Assembly: GCF_003330765.1 (NCBI RefSeq)
Contig: NZ_CP024902.1
Location: 2,170,001-2,234,000 of the forward strand
Direction of reading: 5' to 3'
Length of the DNA stretch: 64,000 bases
From: Burkholderia pyrrocinia
GTDB lineage: Bacteria > Pseudomonadota > Gammaproteobacteria > Burkholderiales > Burkholderiaceae
In this document: positions 48,161 to 57,586 of the stretch, one piece after another
Layout of the letters: each line of letters starts with the position of its first letter
Position numbering within the stretch: the first letter of the stretch is position 1
Position numbers and translations under genes: made by a program
Notes under the pieces: generated by a model
What the model was told of the DNA's origin: nothing
What the model saw: only the letters and a program-made list of their open reading frames with translations
Databases searched by the model: none

Positions 48161-49432
48161 TCAGTTCGAACCCGCCACCTTCGGCGTGTCCTCATAGATC
48201 AGCAAAGGCTTGCCGTCACCCTCGATGACGTTCTCGTCGATGATGACCTTGCTGACCCCTTTCATCGTCGGCAGCTCGTACATCACATCGAGCAACGCCT
48301 GTTCGATGATCGAACGCAAACCGCGCGCGCCGGTCTTGCGGCGGATCGCCTTGCGGGCGACTGCCTGCAGTGCGCCCGGCCGGATCTCCAGCTCGACGCG
48401 CTCCATCGCGAACAGCTTGTGATACTGCTTGACGAGCGCGTTCTTCGGCTCGACCAGGATCTTCATCAGCGCGGCTTCATCGAGCTTGCCGAGCGTCGCG
48501 ACCACCGGCAGGCGGCCGATCAATTCGGGGATCAGACCGAATTTGATCAGGTCTTCCGGTTCCGTTTCGCGCAGCACTTCGCCCGCGTCGCGCTCCTGCT
48601 TGCTCTTGACCGTCGCGCCGAAGCCGATGCCGGTTTTCTCGGTGCGATCGGTGATCACCTTTTCGAGGCCGTCGAACGCGCCGCCGCAGATGAACAGGAT
48701 GTTGGTCGTGTCGACCTGGATGAAATCCTGGTTCGGGTGCTTGCGGCCGCCCTGCGGCGGCACCGACGCCATCGTGCCCTCCACCAGCTTCAGCAGCGCC
48801 TGCTGGACGCCCTCGCCCGACACGTCGCGCGTGATGGACGGGTTGTCCGACTTGCGGCTGATCTTGTCGATTTCGTCGATGTAGACGATCCCGCGCTGGG
48901 CCTTGTCGACCTCGTAGTTGCAGTTCTGCAACAGCTTCTGAATGATGTTCTCGACATCCTCGCCGACGTAGCCGGCTTCGGTCAGCGTCGTCGCATCGGC
49001 GATCACGAACGGCACGTTGAGCAACCGCGCGAGCGTCTGCGCGAGCAGCGTCTTGCCGGAGCCCGTCGGGCCGATCAGCAGGATGTTGCTCTTCGACAGC
49101 TCGACGTCGTCCTTCTTGTCGAGATGCTTCAGGCGCTTGTAGTGGTTGTACACGGCCACCGCGAGGATCTTCTTCGCGCGTTCCTGGCCGATCACGTACT
49201 GATCGAGGATGTCGCGAATTTCCTGCGGGCTCGGCAGATCCGACCGCGACAGGCTGGCCTCGACGCCGGCGGCAGCCGCCTCGTCGCGAATGATCTCGTT
49301 GCAGAGGTCGATGCATTCATCGCAGATGAATACCGACGGGCCCGCGATGAGTTTTTTCACCTCATGCTGGCTCTTCCCGCAAAACGAGCAATACAACAGC
49401 TTCTCGCTGTTCGAACCTTTTTTGTCCGCCAT
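48161..49432 (-). CDS. clpX: ATP-dependent Clp protease ATP-binding subunit ClpX
   Basis: A 423-residue AAA+ unfoldase that feeds substrates to ClpP. The N-terminal zinc module has Cys pairs YCSFCGKS and [10 protein letters not shown]. Walker A is [12 protein letters not shown], the Walker B/arginine-finger region is [10 protein letters not shown], the ClpP-docking loop is IGFGAT and sensor 2 is [10 protein letters not shown]. The start at 49432 ([12 protein letters not shown]) has a GGAGG box; the frame extends seven codons upstream with no family support. It lies 165 bases after clpP. Confidence 0.97.
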   Translation of the reverse strand: MADKKGSNSEKLLYCSFCGKSQHEVKKLIAGPSVFICDECIDLCNEIIRDEAAAAGVEASLSRSDLPSPQEIRDILDQYVIGQERAKKILAVAVYNHYKRLKHLDKKDDVELSKSNILLIGPTGSGKTLLAQTLARLLNVPFVIADATTLTEAGYVGEDVENIIQKLLQNCNYEVDKAQRGIVYIDEIDKISRKSDNPSITRDVSGEGVQQALLKLVEGTMASVPPQGGRKHPNQDFIQVDTTNILFICGGAFDGLEKVITDRTEKTGIGFGATVKSKQERDAGEVLRETEPEDLIKFGLIPELIGRLPVVATLGKLDEAALMKILVEPKNALVKQYHKLFAMERVELEIRPGALQAVARKAIRRKTGARGLRSIIEQALLDVMYELPTMKGVSKVIIDENVIEGDGKPLLIYEDTPKVAGSN

Positions 49433-49597
49433 GAATGTAGAGCCTCCGGACACGTAAATGACATGATACGCCGAATGCTCCGAACGCCGCGCCTAGGGCG
49501 CGACCGGAGCCGGCTGGATGCGCTTGCCGCAGATGCTCAGGGCGTTCGGGACGTCGCAGGGGCCGCCGCACGAATCGGGGCGGCACCCCACTTAAGC

Positions 49598-50251
49598 TCA
49601 GGGGCGCTTCAGCAGCACCTGATCGATCAGCCCGTACGCCTTCGCATCCTCGCTCGACATGAAGTTATCACGGTCGGTGTCGCGCGCGATACGCTCGACG
49701 TCCTGGCCCGTGTGCTGCGCGAGCAACTGGTTCAGCCGCTCCTTCAGGTAGAGGATTTCGCGCGCCTGGATCTCGATGTCGGACGCCTGGCCGCGTGCAC
49801 CGCCGAGCGGTTGATGAATCATCACGCGCGAGTTCGGCAGCGCGAAGCGCTTGCCCTTGGCGCCCGACGCGAGCAGGAACGCACCCATGCTGGCCGCGAG
49901 CCCCATGCACAGCGTCGACACGTCCGGCTTGATGAACTGCATCGTGTCGTAGATCGCCATGCCGGCCGACACCGACCCGCCCGGGCTGTTGATGTAGAGG
50001 CTGATGTCCTTGTCCGGATTCTCGCTCTCGAGGAACAGCAATTGCGCGACCACGAGGTTGGCGGTCTGGTCATTCACTTCGCCGACCATGAACACCAGGC
50101 GCTCCTTCAGGAGACGCGAATAGATATCGTACGAACGCTCGCCGCGGCCGCTCGTTTCGACGACGATCGGCACCAGCCCCAGCGCTTGCGCCTCGAAACC
50201 CTGCGGCGCGTTCGAAGCAAGCATATCCAGCAATTCAGCGCGAGTGATCAT
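49598..50251 (-). CDS. clpP: ATP-dependent Clp protease proteolytic subunit ClpP
   Basis: A 217-residue serine protease forming the tetradecameric ClpP barrel. The catalytic triad is Ser121 (GLAASMGAF), His146 (MIHQPLGG) and Asp195 (DTDRDNFMS), with offsets identical to E. coli numbering plus ten. The N-terminal 20 residues contain the propeptide region ahead of [21 protein letters not shown]. It lies between tig and clpX on the same strand, an order conserved across proteobacteria. Confidence 0.97.
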   Translation of the reverse strand: MITRAELLDMLASNAPQGFEAQALGLVPIVVETSGRGERSYDIYSRLLKERLVFMVGEVNDQTANLVVAQLLFLESENPDKDISLYINSPGGSVSAGMAIYDTMQFIKPDVSTLCMGLAASMGAFLLASGAKGKRFALPNSRVMIHQPLGGARGQASDIEIQAREILYLKERLNQLLAQHTGQDVERIARDTDRDNFMSSEDAKAYGLIDQVLLKRP

Positions 50252-50391
50252 TCAATGAACCTTGTTCGAATGGAAAATTGAACGGAGGGAAGCCGCCCGC
50301 TCAATCGCCATATTAATGGCAACCGTGCGCTTGACGTAAAAACGGCGCGCGGGCCGTCGCTCCGACAGCCGGCACGCCGCTAGAGCGACAC

Positions 50392-51738
50392 TTACGCTTG
50401 CGCCGATGCGCTCGCGAGTGCCTCGAAGCTCACTTCCTTGTCCGTCACCTTCGCCTTGCCCAGCACGAAATCGACGACGTTGCTTTCAACGACGAACGCT
50501 TCCATCTCGGCGAGGCGCTGCTGGTTGGAATAATACCAGCGGACCACTTCCTTCGGGTCTTCGTAGCTCTTCGCGAACTCGTCGACTTCCGCACGGATCT
50601 GTTCCGGCTTCGCTTCGAGGCTGTTCGACTTCACGAGTTCGGCCAGCACGAGGCCCAGCTTCACGCGACGCTCGGCCTGCTCGGCGAACATCTCGGCCGG
50701 GATCGGTGCGTCCTTCGCGTTCGGCACGCCGCGCTGCGCCAGATCCTGGCGAGCCATTTCGACGAGACGTTGCTGATCCTGCTCGATCAGCGACTTCGGC
50801 ACGTCGAGTTCGGAAATCTTCAGCAGCGCGTCCATCACCTGGTTCTTGACGATGGACTGCGTGCGGCGCTTCGCCTCGCGCTCGAGGTTGTCCTTGATCT
50901 CGCCGCGCATCTTCGCGAGGTCGCCGTCTTCGATGCCGAGCGACTTCGCGAATTCGCCGTCGATTTCCGGCAGGTGCGGCCACTCGATCTTCTTCATCGT
51001 GACCGTGAATTGCGCGGTCTTGCCCGCCACGTCGGCACCGTGATAGTCGTCCGGGAACTTCAGGTCGAACGTGCGCGATTCGCCATCCTTCAGGCCCAGC
51101 GCTGCCGTTTCGAATTCCGGCAGCATGCGGCCTTCGCCGAGCACGAACGGGAAATCTTCGGCCGTGCCGCCCTGGAACGCGACGTCGTCGATCTTGCCGA
51201 CGAAATCGACCGTCACGCGGTCGCCGTTCTTGGCTGCGGTATCCGCGCCGCCGTCGCCATGCTCGCCGGCTTCGCCGCGTGCGTGGAAGTGCACGCGCTG
51301 CTTGCGCAGGATGTCCAGCGTGCGGTCGATTTCGGCGTCGCCGATCGACGTCGTCGAGCGCTCGACTTCAGCCGTCGCCAGATCGCCGATCTTCACTTCC
51401 GGGTAGACCTCGAACGTCGCGTCGAACGCGTATGCGTCTTCGGCCTGCTCCTGCTTCGGCTCGAAGCTCGGCTGGCCGGCGACGCGCAGGTTTTCCGCGC
51501 GGCTGATCGTGAAGAATTCCTGGCCGATCTTGTCGCTCAGCACTTCCGCTTCGACCTGACCCGCGTACTGTTGCGCGACCATCTTCAGCGGCACCTTGCC
51601 CGGGCGGAAACCCGGCATGCGCACGTTCTTCGCGAGTTTCTGGATACGGGCGTCGATTTCCTTCTGCACGGTGTCTTTCGGCAGGGAAATCGTCACGCGG
51701 CGTTCAAGCTTGCCGAGGTTCTCAACAACGTTAGCCAT
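50392..51738 (-). CDS. tig: Trigger factor (ribosome-associated chaperone)
   Basis: A 448-residue chaperone that binds nascent chains at the ribosome exit. The ribosome-docking motif is [12 protein letters not shown] (about residues 44-55). A PPIase FKBP-like domain has [20 protein letters not shown], and a long alpha-helical chaperone domain follows. The start at 51738 ([15 protein letters not shown]) has an AGGA box. An extended -10 promoter lies about 165 bases upstream. The gap to clpP is 140 bases. Confidence 0.97.
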   Translation of the reverse strand: MANVVENLGKLERRVTISLPKDTVQKEIDARIQKLAKNVRMPGFRPGKVPLKMVAQQYAGQVEAEVLSDKIGQEFFTISRAENLRVAGQPSFEPKQEQAEDAYAFDATFEVYPEVKIGDLATAEVERSTTSIGDAEIDRTLDILRKQRVHFHARGEAGEHGDGGADTAAKNGDRVTVDFVGKIDDVAFQGGTAEDFPFVLGEGRMLPEFETAALGLKDGESRTFDLKFPDDYHGADVAGKTAQFTVTMKKIEWPHLPEIDGEFAKSLGIEDGDLAKMRGEIKDNLEREAKRRTQSIVKNQVMDALLKISELDVPKSLIEQDQQRLVEMARQDLAQRGVPNAKDAPIPAEMFAEQAERRVKLGLVLAELVKSNSLEAKPEQIRAEVDEFAKSYEDPKEVVRWYYSNQQRLAEMEAFVVESNVVDFVLGKAKVTDKEVSFEALASASAQA

Positions 51739-52115
51739 GGCTTCAATCGTCCTAAAATTATTCGAGCGAATCGGGTTTTCCTTGCCGTACCTGCCTGCGG
51801 CGTTGCATACGCCGCGCGCCGGAGCGCCACGCCATCCCTGCACGCGCCGGATGGCTAGCGCAAGCGGCTCGGAGCACGGCTTTGGCCGGAAGAATCGACT
51901 ATTCTAGCAAACAATTTTCCTCGCACCGCCAGATCGGCGCGACGCGCGTGCGTCCCCGCCGCGTCGGCAGCCCTGTGCACGGCAATGCAAGCGGATCGCC
52001 GCTATGCCGAACGCCGTATCCACCGCGGGCCCGCCATCCTGTAAGCTCCGATTGAGGGTGCGCCGCCGTCGCGACCCCATTATTCTTCACACCAATCACG
52101 CCTTCCGGAGACACC
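51739..52115. other. Divergent promoter region between tig and glycerate kinase
   Basis: The 377 bases hold no supportable gene. On the minus strand an extended -10 (TGCTAGAAT at about 51909-51901) probably drives tig with a leader of about 155 bases. On the plus side the glycerate kinase gene has a CGGAG ribosome-binding site, but no clear promoter could be picked out. Confidence 0.5.
51901..51909 (-). promoter_or_regulatory. Extended -10 promoter of tig
   Basis: TGC-TAGAAT on the minus strand (hexamer 51906-51901). An extended -10 can act without a strong -35, and none is seen upstream. Confidence 0.4.
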
Positions 52116-53261
52116 ATGCCGCAACACCCGTCCGCGCCTGTCGTCGTCATCGCGCCCGATTCGTTCAAAGGCTCGCTTTCCGCCGAGCAGGTCGCGGACG
52201 CGATCGCCACCGGCATCCGCCGCGCCCGGCCCGACGCGGTCGTGCGCTGCTGCCCGATGGCCGACGGCGGCGAAGGCACGCTCGACGCGATGCTGGCAGG
52301 CGGCGGCACGCGGCGCTCGCTGCGGGTGGCCGGCGCGTCGCTCGCGGCACGCGACGCGGCGGTCGGCGTGATCGACGCGCGCACCGCGATCGTCGAGACG
52401 GCCGAGATCGTCGGCATTACCGACCCGGTCGGCATGAGCGTGCCGGTCGACGCGCGCAGCACGCGCGGGATGGGCGAGGCGATCCGCACGCTGCTCGACG
52501 ACGGCGTGCGCCGCTTCTTCGTCGCGCTCGGCGGCAGCAGCACCAACGACGCGGGCGCCGGGCTGCTCGCGGGCCTCGGCCTGCAGTGCTTCGACGCAGG
52601 CGGCCAACCGGTCGAGCCCGTGCCGTCGCGGCTCGCCGACATCGCGCGAATCGATGCGTCAGGGCTCGACCCGCGCCTGAAAGAAACGGAATTCGTCGGC
52701 ATGTCCGACGTCGACAACCCGCTGACGGGCGCGCACGGCGCGACTGCCGTGTTCGGCCCGCAAAAGGGCGTGACGCCCGGGCAGGTTGCGACCCTCGACG
52801 CTGCGCTCGGTCACTTCGCCGATCTGCTCGAAGCCGCGCTCGACCGGCGTAGCCGCGACCTGCCGGGCGCCGGCGCCGCGGGCGGTCTCGGTTTCGCGCT
52901 GCACATGCTCGGCGCGCAGTTCGAAGCCGGCGCCGAAGTGGTCGCGCGGCAAGTCGGGCTCGACGCGGCACTCGCCGGCGCCGACTGGCTGATCACCGGC
53001 GAAGGCCGCTCCGACGTGCAGACGCTGCACGGCAAGGCGCCGTTCATCGCGTGCCGTCACGCGCAGGCCGCGGGCGTGCCCGCGTCGCTGCTGTCGGGCG
53101 CGGTCGATCCGGCCGCGCTGCCGCGCCTGTCCGAGCATTTTTCCGGCTGCTTCTCGCCGGCTCCCGGGCCGATCACGCTCGACGTCGCGATCCGCGACGC
53201 GGCGAACCTGCTCGCGAACGAAGCGGAGCAATTGACGCGCCTGAAGTACGGCGCACACTGA
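52116..53261 (+). CDS. glxK: Glycerate kinase (GarK/GlxK class)
   Basis: A 381-residue glycerate 2-kinase of the class found in E. coli as GarK and GlxK. N-terminal VVVIAPDSFKGSLSAEQVADAI, CPMADGGEGTLDAML, the phosphate-binding ALGGSSTNDAGAGLLAGLGL and GEGRSDVQTLHGKAP are the family hallmarks. It phosphorylates D-glycerate, linking glyoxylate and tartronate catabolism to glycolysis; no tartronate semialdehyde reductase gene is adjacent. A CGGAG box precedes the start. A MarR regulator follows after 62 bases. Confidence 0.93.
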   Translation: MPQHPSAPVVVIAPDSFKGSLSAEQVADAIATGIRRARPDAVVRCCPMADGGEGTLDAMLAGGGTRRSLRVAGASLAARDAAVGVIDARTAIVETAEIVGITDPVGMSVPVDARSTRGMGEAIRTLLDDGVRRFFVALGGSSTNDAGAGLLAGLGLQCFDAGGQPVEPVPSRLADIARIDASGLDPRLKETEFVGMSDVDNPLTGAHGATAVFGPQKGVTPGQVATLDAALGHFADLLEAALDRRSRDLPGAGAAGGLGFALHMLGAQFEAGAEVVARQVGLDAALAGADWLITGEGRSDVQTLHGKAPFIACRHAQAAGVPASLLSGAVDPAALPRLSEHFSGCFSPAPGPITLDVAIRDAANLLANEAEQLTRLKYGAH

Positions 53262-53323
53262 CCGTTGACCCGAGCGCGCGATACAGGAACAATCGGGCCC
53301 GCCCTTTTTCTTCAGGATTCGAC

Positions 53324-53773
53324 ATGAAAGGCCGTCAAGCCGGGCTCGATCAGTTTCTGACCTATCGCCTTCACGCGCTCACCAAGCGATCCGACCGCGG
53401 GATCGGCGAGGTGTACCGGCACAAGCTCGACATCTCGCTGCCCGAGGCACGCGTGATCGCCGCCGTGGGCGCCTTCGGTCCGTTCTCGATCATGGATCTC
53501 GCGCGCCACACCAATCTCGACAAGAGCCAGGCGAGCCGCGCGGCCGAGGCGCTGCTGCGCCAGGGGCTGCTCGAGCGCAGCGCGAGCGAGGAGGATGGCC
53601 GGATCGTGCTGATCGCACTGACCGCCGACGGCCGCGCGCTGCATCGCAAGATCATGCCGATCGTGCGCAAGTGGAACGACGGGTTGCTCGCGTGCCTGTC
53701 CGACAGCGAACGCCAGACGTTCGAACGGCTGCTCGACAAGGTCGTCGCGCACGCGACCGAGCGGGACGACTGA
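53324..53773 (+). CDS. MarR-family transcriptional regulator
   Basis: A 149-residue winged-helix regulator. Helices FSIMDLARHTNLDKSQASRAAEALLRQGLLER form the DNA-recognition part and SEEDGRIVLIALTADGRALH the wing, typical of MarR proteins that sense small phenolic or acidic ligands. An AGGA box precedes the start. It is probably co-transcribed with glycerate kinase, but the target and ligand cannot be told. A palindrome follows at 53841. Confidence 0.9.
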   Translation: MKGRQAGLDQFLTYRLHALTKRSDRGIGEVYRHKLDISLPEARVIAAVGAFGPFSIMDLARHTNLDKSQASRAAEALLRQGLLERSASEEDGRIVLIALTADGRALHRKIMPIVRKWNDGLLACLSDSERQTFERLLDKVVAHATERDD

Positions 53774-53840
53774 GCCGCGTCACGGGCTCGGCGCCGGTAC
53801 GCAGCCAACCTTGCCGGCCGCATTGATCCGACGAATCCGA

Positions 53841-53881
53841 CGGGCCGCCCGGGTCGCGTAACCAGCGACCCGGGCGGCCCG
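53841..53881. terminator. 17-bp perfect GC hairpin after the MarR gene
   Basis: The arms 53841-53857 and 53865-53881 are perfectly complementary with a seven-base GTAACCA loop. It lies between convergent genes but lacks a T-run; it may be a Rho-independent barrier or a protein-binding palindrome. Confidence 0.5.
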
Positions 53882-53960
53882 GTTTGCATCATGCGGCAGC
53901 ATCGAAAGGATCGCGCTTCGCCGCCAGCCCGCGGCCGCGCACGCAGCGGCCGCGCACCCG

Positions 53961-54959
53961 CTACAGCCCGCTGTTCGCCGCGCGCTGGCGCAACAGCCCA
54001 AGCACCGCGTCGCAATACGGGGTCGGCACGCCGAGCTTGCGCCCGAGCTCCGGAAACACGCCGAGGATCGGCCCGATCTCGAGCGAACGCCCCGCTTCGA
54101 AATCCTGCAGCATCGACGTCTTGAACGCGCCGAGCTTGCGCGTGACCGCGATCCGCTCGGGCCCGCTCATCCCCGTCGACAGGCCGAGCTTCGCACCGAT
54201 CGCGGCAGCCTCCTCCATCATCCGCAGCGCGAGATCCTGCGTGAACGGATCGTCGAGCAACTGCTCGGCCGTCGACCCCGTCAGCGCGCTCAACGGATTC
54301 ATGTTCATGTTGCCCCACAGCTTCGTCCAGATCTCGGTCCGGATCGCGGGCGTCGACTCGACATCGAAACCGCCCGCTGCGAGCGCCGCGGCAATCCGCG
54401 CGGTGGCCGTGTCGAGCCGCCGATCGGGCGCACCGACGATCAGCCGGTTGCCGCGCCCGCGGCGCACGACGCCCGGCGCGTCGGTGCTCGACGACAGGTG
54501 CACGACGCAGCCGATCGCCTGTCCGGGCGGCAACGCCGCCGACACCGTACCAGCCGGATCGACCGCGTCGAGCGGCACGCCGTCGATCGGCCCTTCAAGC
54601 CCGTGCGAGAACCACCACGGCAGCCCGTTCATCGCCGCGACGATCACGGTGCCCGGCCCGACCAGCGGCGCAATGCGCGCGGCCAGCGCCGGCAGCGCCT
54701 GCGCCTTCAGCGCGATCACCACGTAGTCCTGCACGCCGAGCGCGGCCGCATCGTCGCTCGCACGCACCGGAACCGACGATGCAACGCCCGCCTCGTCGAT
54801 CACGCGCACGCCGTGCGCGTCCAGCGCATCAAGCGTCGCGCCGCGCGCGTACGCGCTCACGGTCATGCCGGCCCGCGACAACGCGGCCGCGAGCAACCCG
54901 CCGATCGCGCCGACACCGACCACCGCCGCGCGCACCGACCCTGAATTCGTGTCGTTCAT
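53961..54959 (-). CDS. 2-dehydropantoate 2-reductase family protein (PanE/ApbA)
   Basis: A 332-residue NADPH-dependent reductase of the ketopantoate reductase family. The dinucleotide motif is VVGVGAIGGLLAAALSRAG near residues 12-30, and the active-site Lys/Asn region is EIWTKLWGNMNMNPLSALTG. PanE reduces ketopantoate in coenzyme A synthesis, but bacteria often carry paralogues acting on other 2-keto acids. No pan gene is nearby, so panE is not assigned. It is divergent from nothing close; the LuxR gene lies 109 bases upstream on the same strand. Confidence 0.85.
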   Translation of the reverse strand: MNDTNSGSVRAAVVGVGAIGGLLAAALSRAGMTVSAYARGATLDALDAHGVRVIDEAGVASSVPVRASDDAAALGVQDYVVIALKAQALPALAARIAPLVGPGTVIVAAMNGLPWWFSHGLEGPIDGVPLDAVDPAGTVSAALPPGQAIGCVVHLSSSTDAPGVVRRGRGNRLIVGAPDRRLDTATARIAAALAAGGFDVESTPAIRTEIWTKLWGNMNMNPLSALTGSTAEQLLDDPFTQDLALRMMEEAAAIGAKLGLSTGMSGPERIAVTRKLGAFKTSMLQDFEAGRSLEIGPILGVFPELGRKLGVPTPYCDAVLGLLRQRAANSGL

Positions 54960-55068
54960 GATGGAATTCCGTCTCCTGGGAGCTGACGAGCATAACGCTC
55001 AATGGTTGCGGGAACAACCATTCGTGCGGCAGCGTGCGACACGCCGCATTCGTGCGAATCAGCGCGAT

Positions 55069-56214
55069 TCAGCGCGGCTCACCGCCGGCTTCTACCGGCT
55101 CGTCGGCGGCCGCGCCGCCCGTCGCGCCGAGCACGCCCGCGATCTGGCTCTTGTCGTGCATGCCGAGCTTGCGGTACGCGCAGCGCAGGTAGTGGCGCAC
55201 GGTCGTCGGCGAAATTGCCATCTGTTGCGCGACTTCCTTGTGCGAACGCCCGGCGCCGTAATAACGGATCGCCGCGAGCTCGCGCGGGCTCAACCGGTCG
55301 AGCAGCGAACGCGGCCGCGCCTCGATCTGGAACAGCCCCGCGACGGGCACGCACTGGATGCGCAGCGCGGCGCCGACGAACGGCTGGCCCGACTGACGCC
55401 GCAGGTGCGCGACGAGCGGCTCCGGCACGCGCGCGCCGGCCCATGCCGGCCATTCAGCGCGCAGCACGTCGTCGAAACCGTGATCGGCATGGTGGAGCAC
55501 GCCGAAGTTGTCGCACAGCGCGCGCGCCGCCGGCGCAACCGTATCGCCGCGCTCGCGCGTGAGCTGCGCGGCGCGATTGATCGTGAGCGTGGCCGCCAGA
55601 TGCGGAATCACTTCCTCGAAACGGCGTGCATCGTCGTCGCTGAACGGGCGATTCAGGCCCTGGCGGTAGATCGACGTAAATGTCGTCAGCCCGAAGCGGC
55701 GATCGAGCGTACACACGCACATCAGTTGCGCCAGACCGTACTTCACGCACCAGTCGCGAAACCGCGCATCGAATCCCGGCTCGACGACCGACAGCCGCTC
55801 CGCGCGACCATGTGCGCCGAGCAGCGTGCGATGCGCGAGCGGATCGCAACCGCGCACGCGTTTCCAATCGCTGAAAAACGCATGCGGCAGGCGGTACAGG
55901 AAGCTGTTGTGCATCACCGGACCAGCCGGTACATGCGTCGCGACGCCCGTCCACGCGGCATCGAACGGAATGAGCGCTTGCAGCAGCGAAAAGAAGCGGC
56001 ATTCGAATTCGCCGATGCTCGACTGCGCGGCGACCGCGTACAGATCGAGCAGCATCAGGCCGAGCTCGCGCCGCGATGCGTCGCCGCGGGTCACGCCGTC
56101 GAAATCCGCCCGGCGGGGCTGAAGCGACGGCCATGCGGATTCGTCGAGCACGATCGCGGCCGGCACGTCGCGCAGCGCGTCGAGATCCTGCCCGATATCC
56201 GTCGTGATCCTCAC
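55069..56214 (-). CDS. LuxR-family transcriptional regulator, GTG start
   Basis: A 381-residue regulator. The C-terminal LuxR helix-turn-helix is clear: LSPRELAAIRYYGAGRSHKE followed by VAQQMAISPTTVRHYLRCAY. The N-terminal 300 residues resemble a sensory domain of unassigned type; no acyl-homoserine-lactone or receiver domain is recognisable. The start is GTG at 56214, with GGGGAGCGGAAG upstream. It is transcribed away from the porin gene across 305 bases and may control the porin, transporter and deacetylase genes. Confidence 0.85.
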   Translation of the reverse strand: MRITTDIGQDLDALRDVPAAIVLDESAWPSLQPRRADFDGVTRGDASRRELGLMLLDLYAVAAQSSIGEFECRFFSLLQALIPFDAAWTGVATHVPAGPVMHNSFLYRLPHAFFSDWKRVRGCDPLAHRTLLGAHGRAERLSVVEPGFDARFRDWCVKYGLAQLMCVCTLDRRFGLTTFTSIYRQGLNRPFSDDDARRFEEVIPHLAATLTINRAAQLTRERGDTVAPAARALCDNFGVLHHADHGFDDVLRAEWPAWAGARVPEPLVAHLRRQSGQPFVGAALRIQCVPVAGLFQIEARPRSLLDRLSPRELAAIRYYGAGRSHKEVAQQMAISPTTVRHYLRCAYRKLGMHDKSQIAGVLGATGGAAADEPVEAGGEPR

Positions 56215-56519
56215 CTTCCGCTCCCCTGCCCGATCGGGCCGCTGATGTGTGCAACGACACCGGCCGATTATAGCGATCGGCTTTTTTGACGGGCCACGGT
56301 GCCGGAACAGGCGCCAACCCCATCCATTTGAACGGTGCGCGGCACGTTGCTGCTCCGCAGCACGCCGCGCCGCGGCATCGCACCGCGGTCATGCCGCGCA
56401 CCGCGGGTTTTCCGCACCGTTCATCTGTACGACTGTTCGGTGGTTTTCCCGCTGCGGACACTGCGTCGCGACAACACCAACGACAAACCGATGCAGGACG
56501 GTATGGAGAACCTCACGTC
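56215..56519. other. Divergent regulatory region, LuxR-type regulator and porin genes
   Basis: The 305 bases hold no gene. A TATAAT (minus, 56272-56267) within a CCGAT-N7-ATCGG palindrome is a likely -10 for the regulator gene; the palindrome could be an operator. The plus-strand sequence after it is T-rich (TTTTTTGACGG), so a hairpin could also form there. A GGAG box precedes the porin ATG. Confidence 0.5.
56264..56282. promoter_or_regulatory. Palindrome overlapping a TATAAT box, possible operator
   Basis: GCCGAT and ATCGGC flank seven bases (56264-56282). The minus-strand TATAAT (56272-56267) lies inside it, about 53 bases upstream of the LuxR-type gene start, an arrangement suited to autoregulation. 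The operator role is inference. Confidence 0.35.
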
Positions 56520-57563
56520 ATGAAACCCCGCTTCATCCGCACGGCCGCGGCCGCCGCGACGCTCGCCGCGTGCAGCGTCGCCGCGCACGCGCAGTCGACC
56601 CTCACGCTGTACGGCGCGCTCGACGCCGGCGTGCAATACCTGACGCATGCCGACGGGCGCCACTCGGCCGTGCAGTTGCAGAACTACGGCATCCTGCCTT
56701 CGCAGATCGGGCTGAAGGGCAACGAGGATCTCGGCGGCGGCTGGCGTGCGCTGTTCAAGCTCGAGCAGGGCCTCAACATCAACGACGGCACCGCGACCGT
56801 GCCCGGCTACGCGTTCTTCCGCGGTGCGTACGTGGGCATCGCGGGGCCCGTCGGCACCGTCACGCTCGGGCGGCAGTTCAGTGTGCTGTTCGACAAGACG
56901 CTGTTCTACGACCCGCTCTGGTATGCGTCGTACAGCGGCCAGGGCGTGATCGTGCCGATGAACGCGAACTTCATCGACCACGCGGTCAAGTACCAGTCGC
57001 CGACCTTCGCCGGCTTCGACGTCGAGGCGCTCGCCGCAACGGCCGGCGTCGCCGGCAATACGCGCGCCGGACGCGTGCTCGAGCTCGGCGGCCAGTACGC
57101 GAGCAACGGCCTGTCGGTCAGCGCGGTGCTGCATCAGGCGCACGGCGATGCGTCGGGAGCCGACGACACGTCGGCGCGACGTCGCGAACTCGGCACGCTC
57201 GCCGCGCGTTATGCGTTCGCCGCCCTGCCGCTTACCGTCTATGCGGGCGTCGAGCGCCTGACGGGCGACCTCGATGCGGCACGCACGATCGTCTGGGGCG
57301 GCGCTCGATATCTGACGCCGAACGGGATCGGCCTGAACGCGGGCGTCTACCACACCGACTCGCGCACGCCGGCGATCGGCCACCCGACGCTGTTCATCGC
57401 GAGCACCACGTACGCGCTGTCGAAACGCACCGTCGCGTACGTGAACCTCGGCTACGCGCGCAACAGCGGCCAGGGCTCCCAGACCGTCTACGAATACGAC
57501 CCGACGCCACTCGCCGGCGCGTCGCAGTTCGGCGCGATGGTCGGCATGTACCACCTGTTCTGA
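56520..57563 (+). CDS. Gram-negative porin (OmpC-like trimeric)
   Basis: A 347-residue outer-membrane porin. A signal peptide (ending AAHAQ at about residue 22) is followed by STLTLYGALDAGVQYL, the standard start of the Burkholderiales porin family, PEFGGxFN-like constriction features (DKTLFYDPLWYAS), alternating beta strands, and a C-terminal YHLF with the terminal Phe required for BAM insertion. The solute is unknown. Start set by a GGAG box. It is followed 23 bases later by the MFS gene. Confidence 0.9.
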   Translation: MKPRFIRTAAAAATLAACSVAAHAQSTLTLYGALDAGVQYLTHADGRHSAVQLQNYGILPSQIGLKGNEDLGGGWRALFKLEQGLNINDGTATVPGYAFFRGAYVGIAGPVGTVTLGRQFSVLFDKTLFYDPLWYASYSGQGVIVPMNANFIDHAVKYQSPTFAGFDVEALAATAGVAGNTRAGRVLELGGQYASNGLSVSAVLHQAHGDASGADDTSARRRELGTLAARYAFAALPLTVYAGVERLTGDLDAARTIVWGGARYLTPNGIGLNAGVYHTDSRTPAIGHPTLFIASTTYALSKRTVAYVNLGYARNSGQGSQTVYEYDPTPLAGASQFGAMVGMYHLF

Positions 57564-57586
57564 TTCCCCCCAAACGAGATCCCGCC

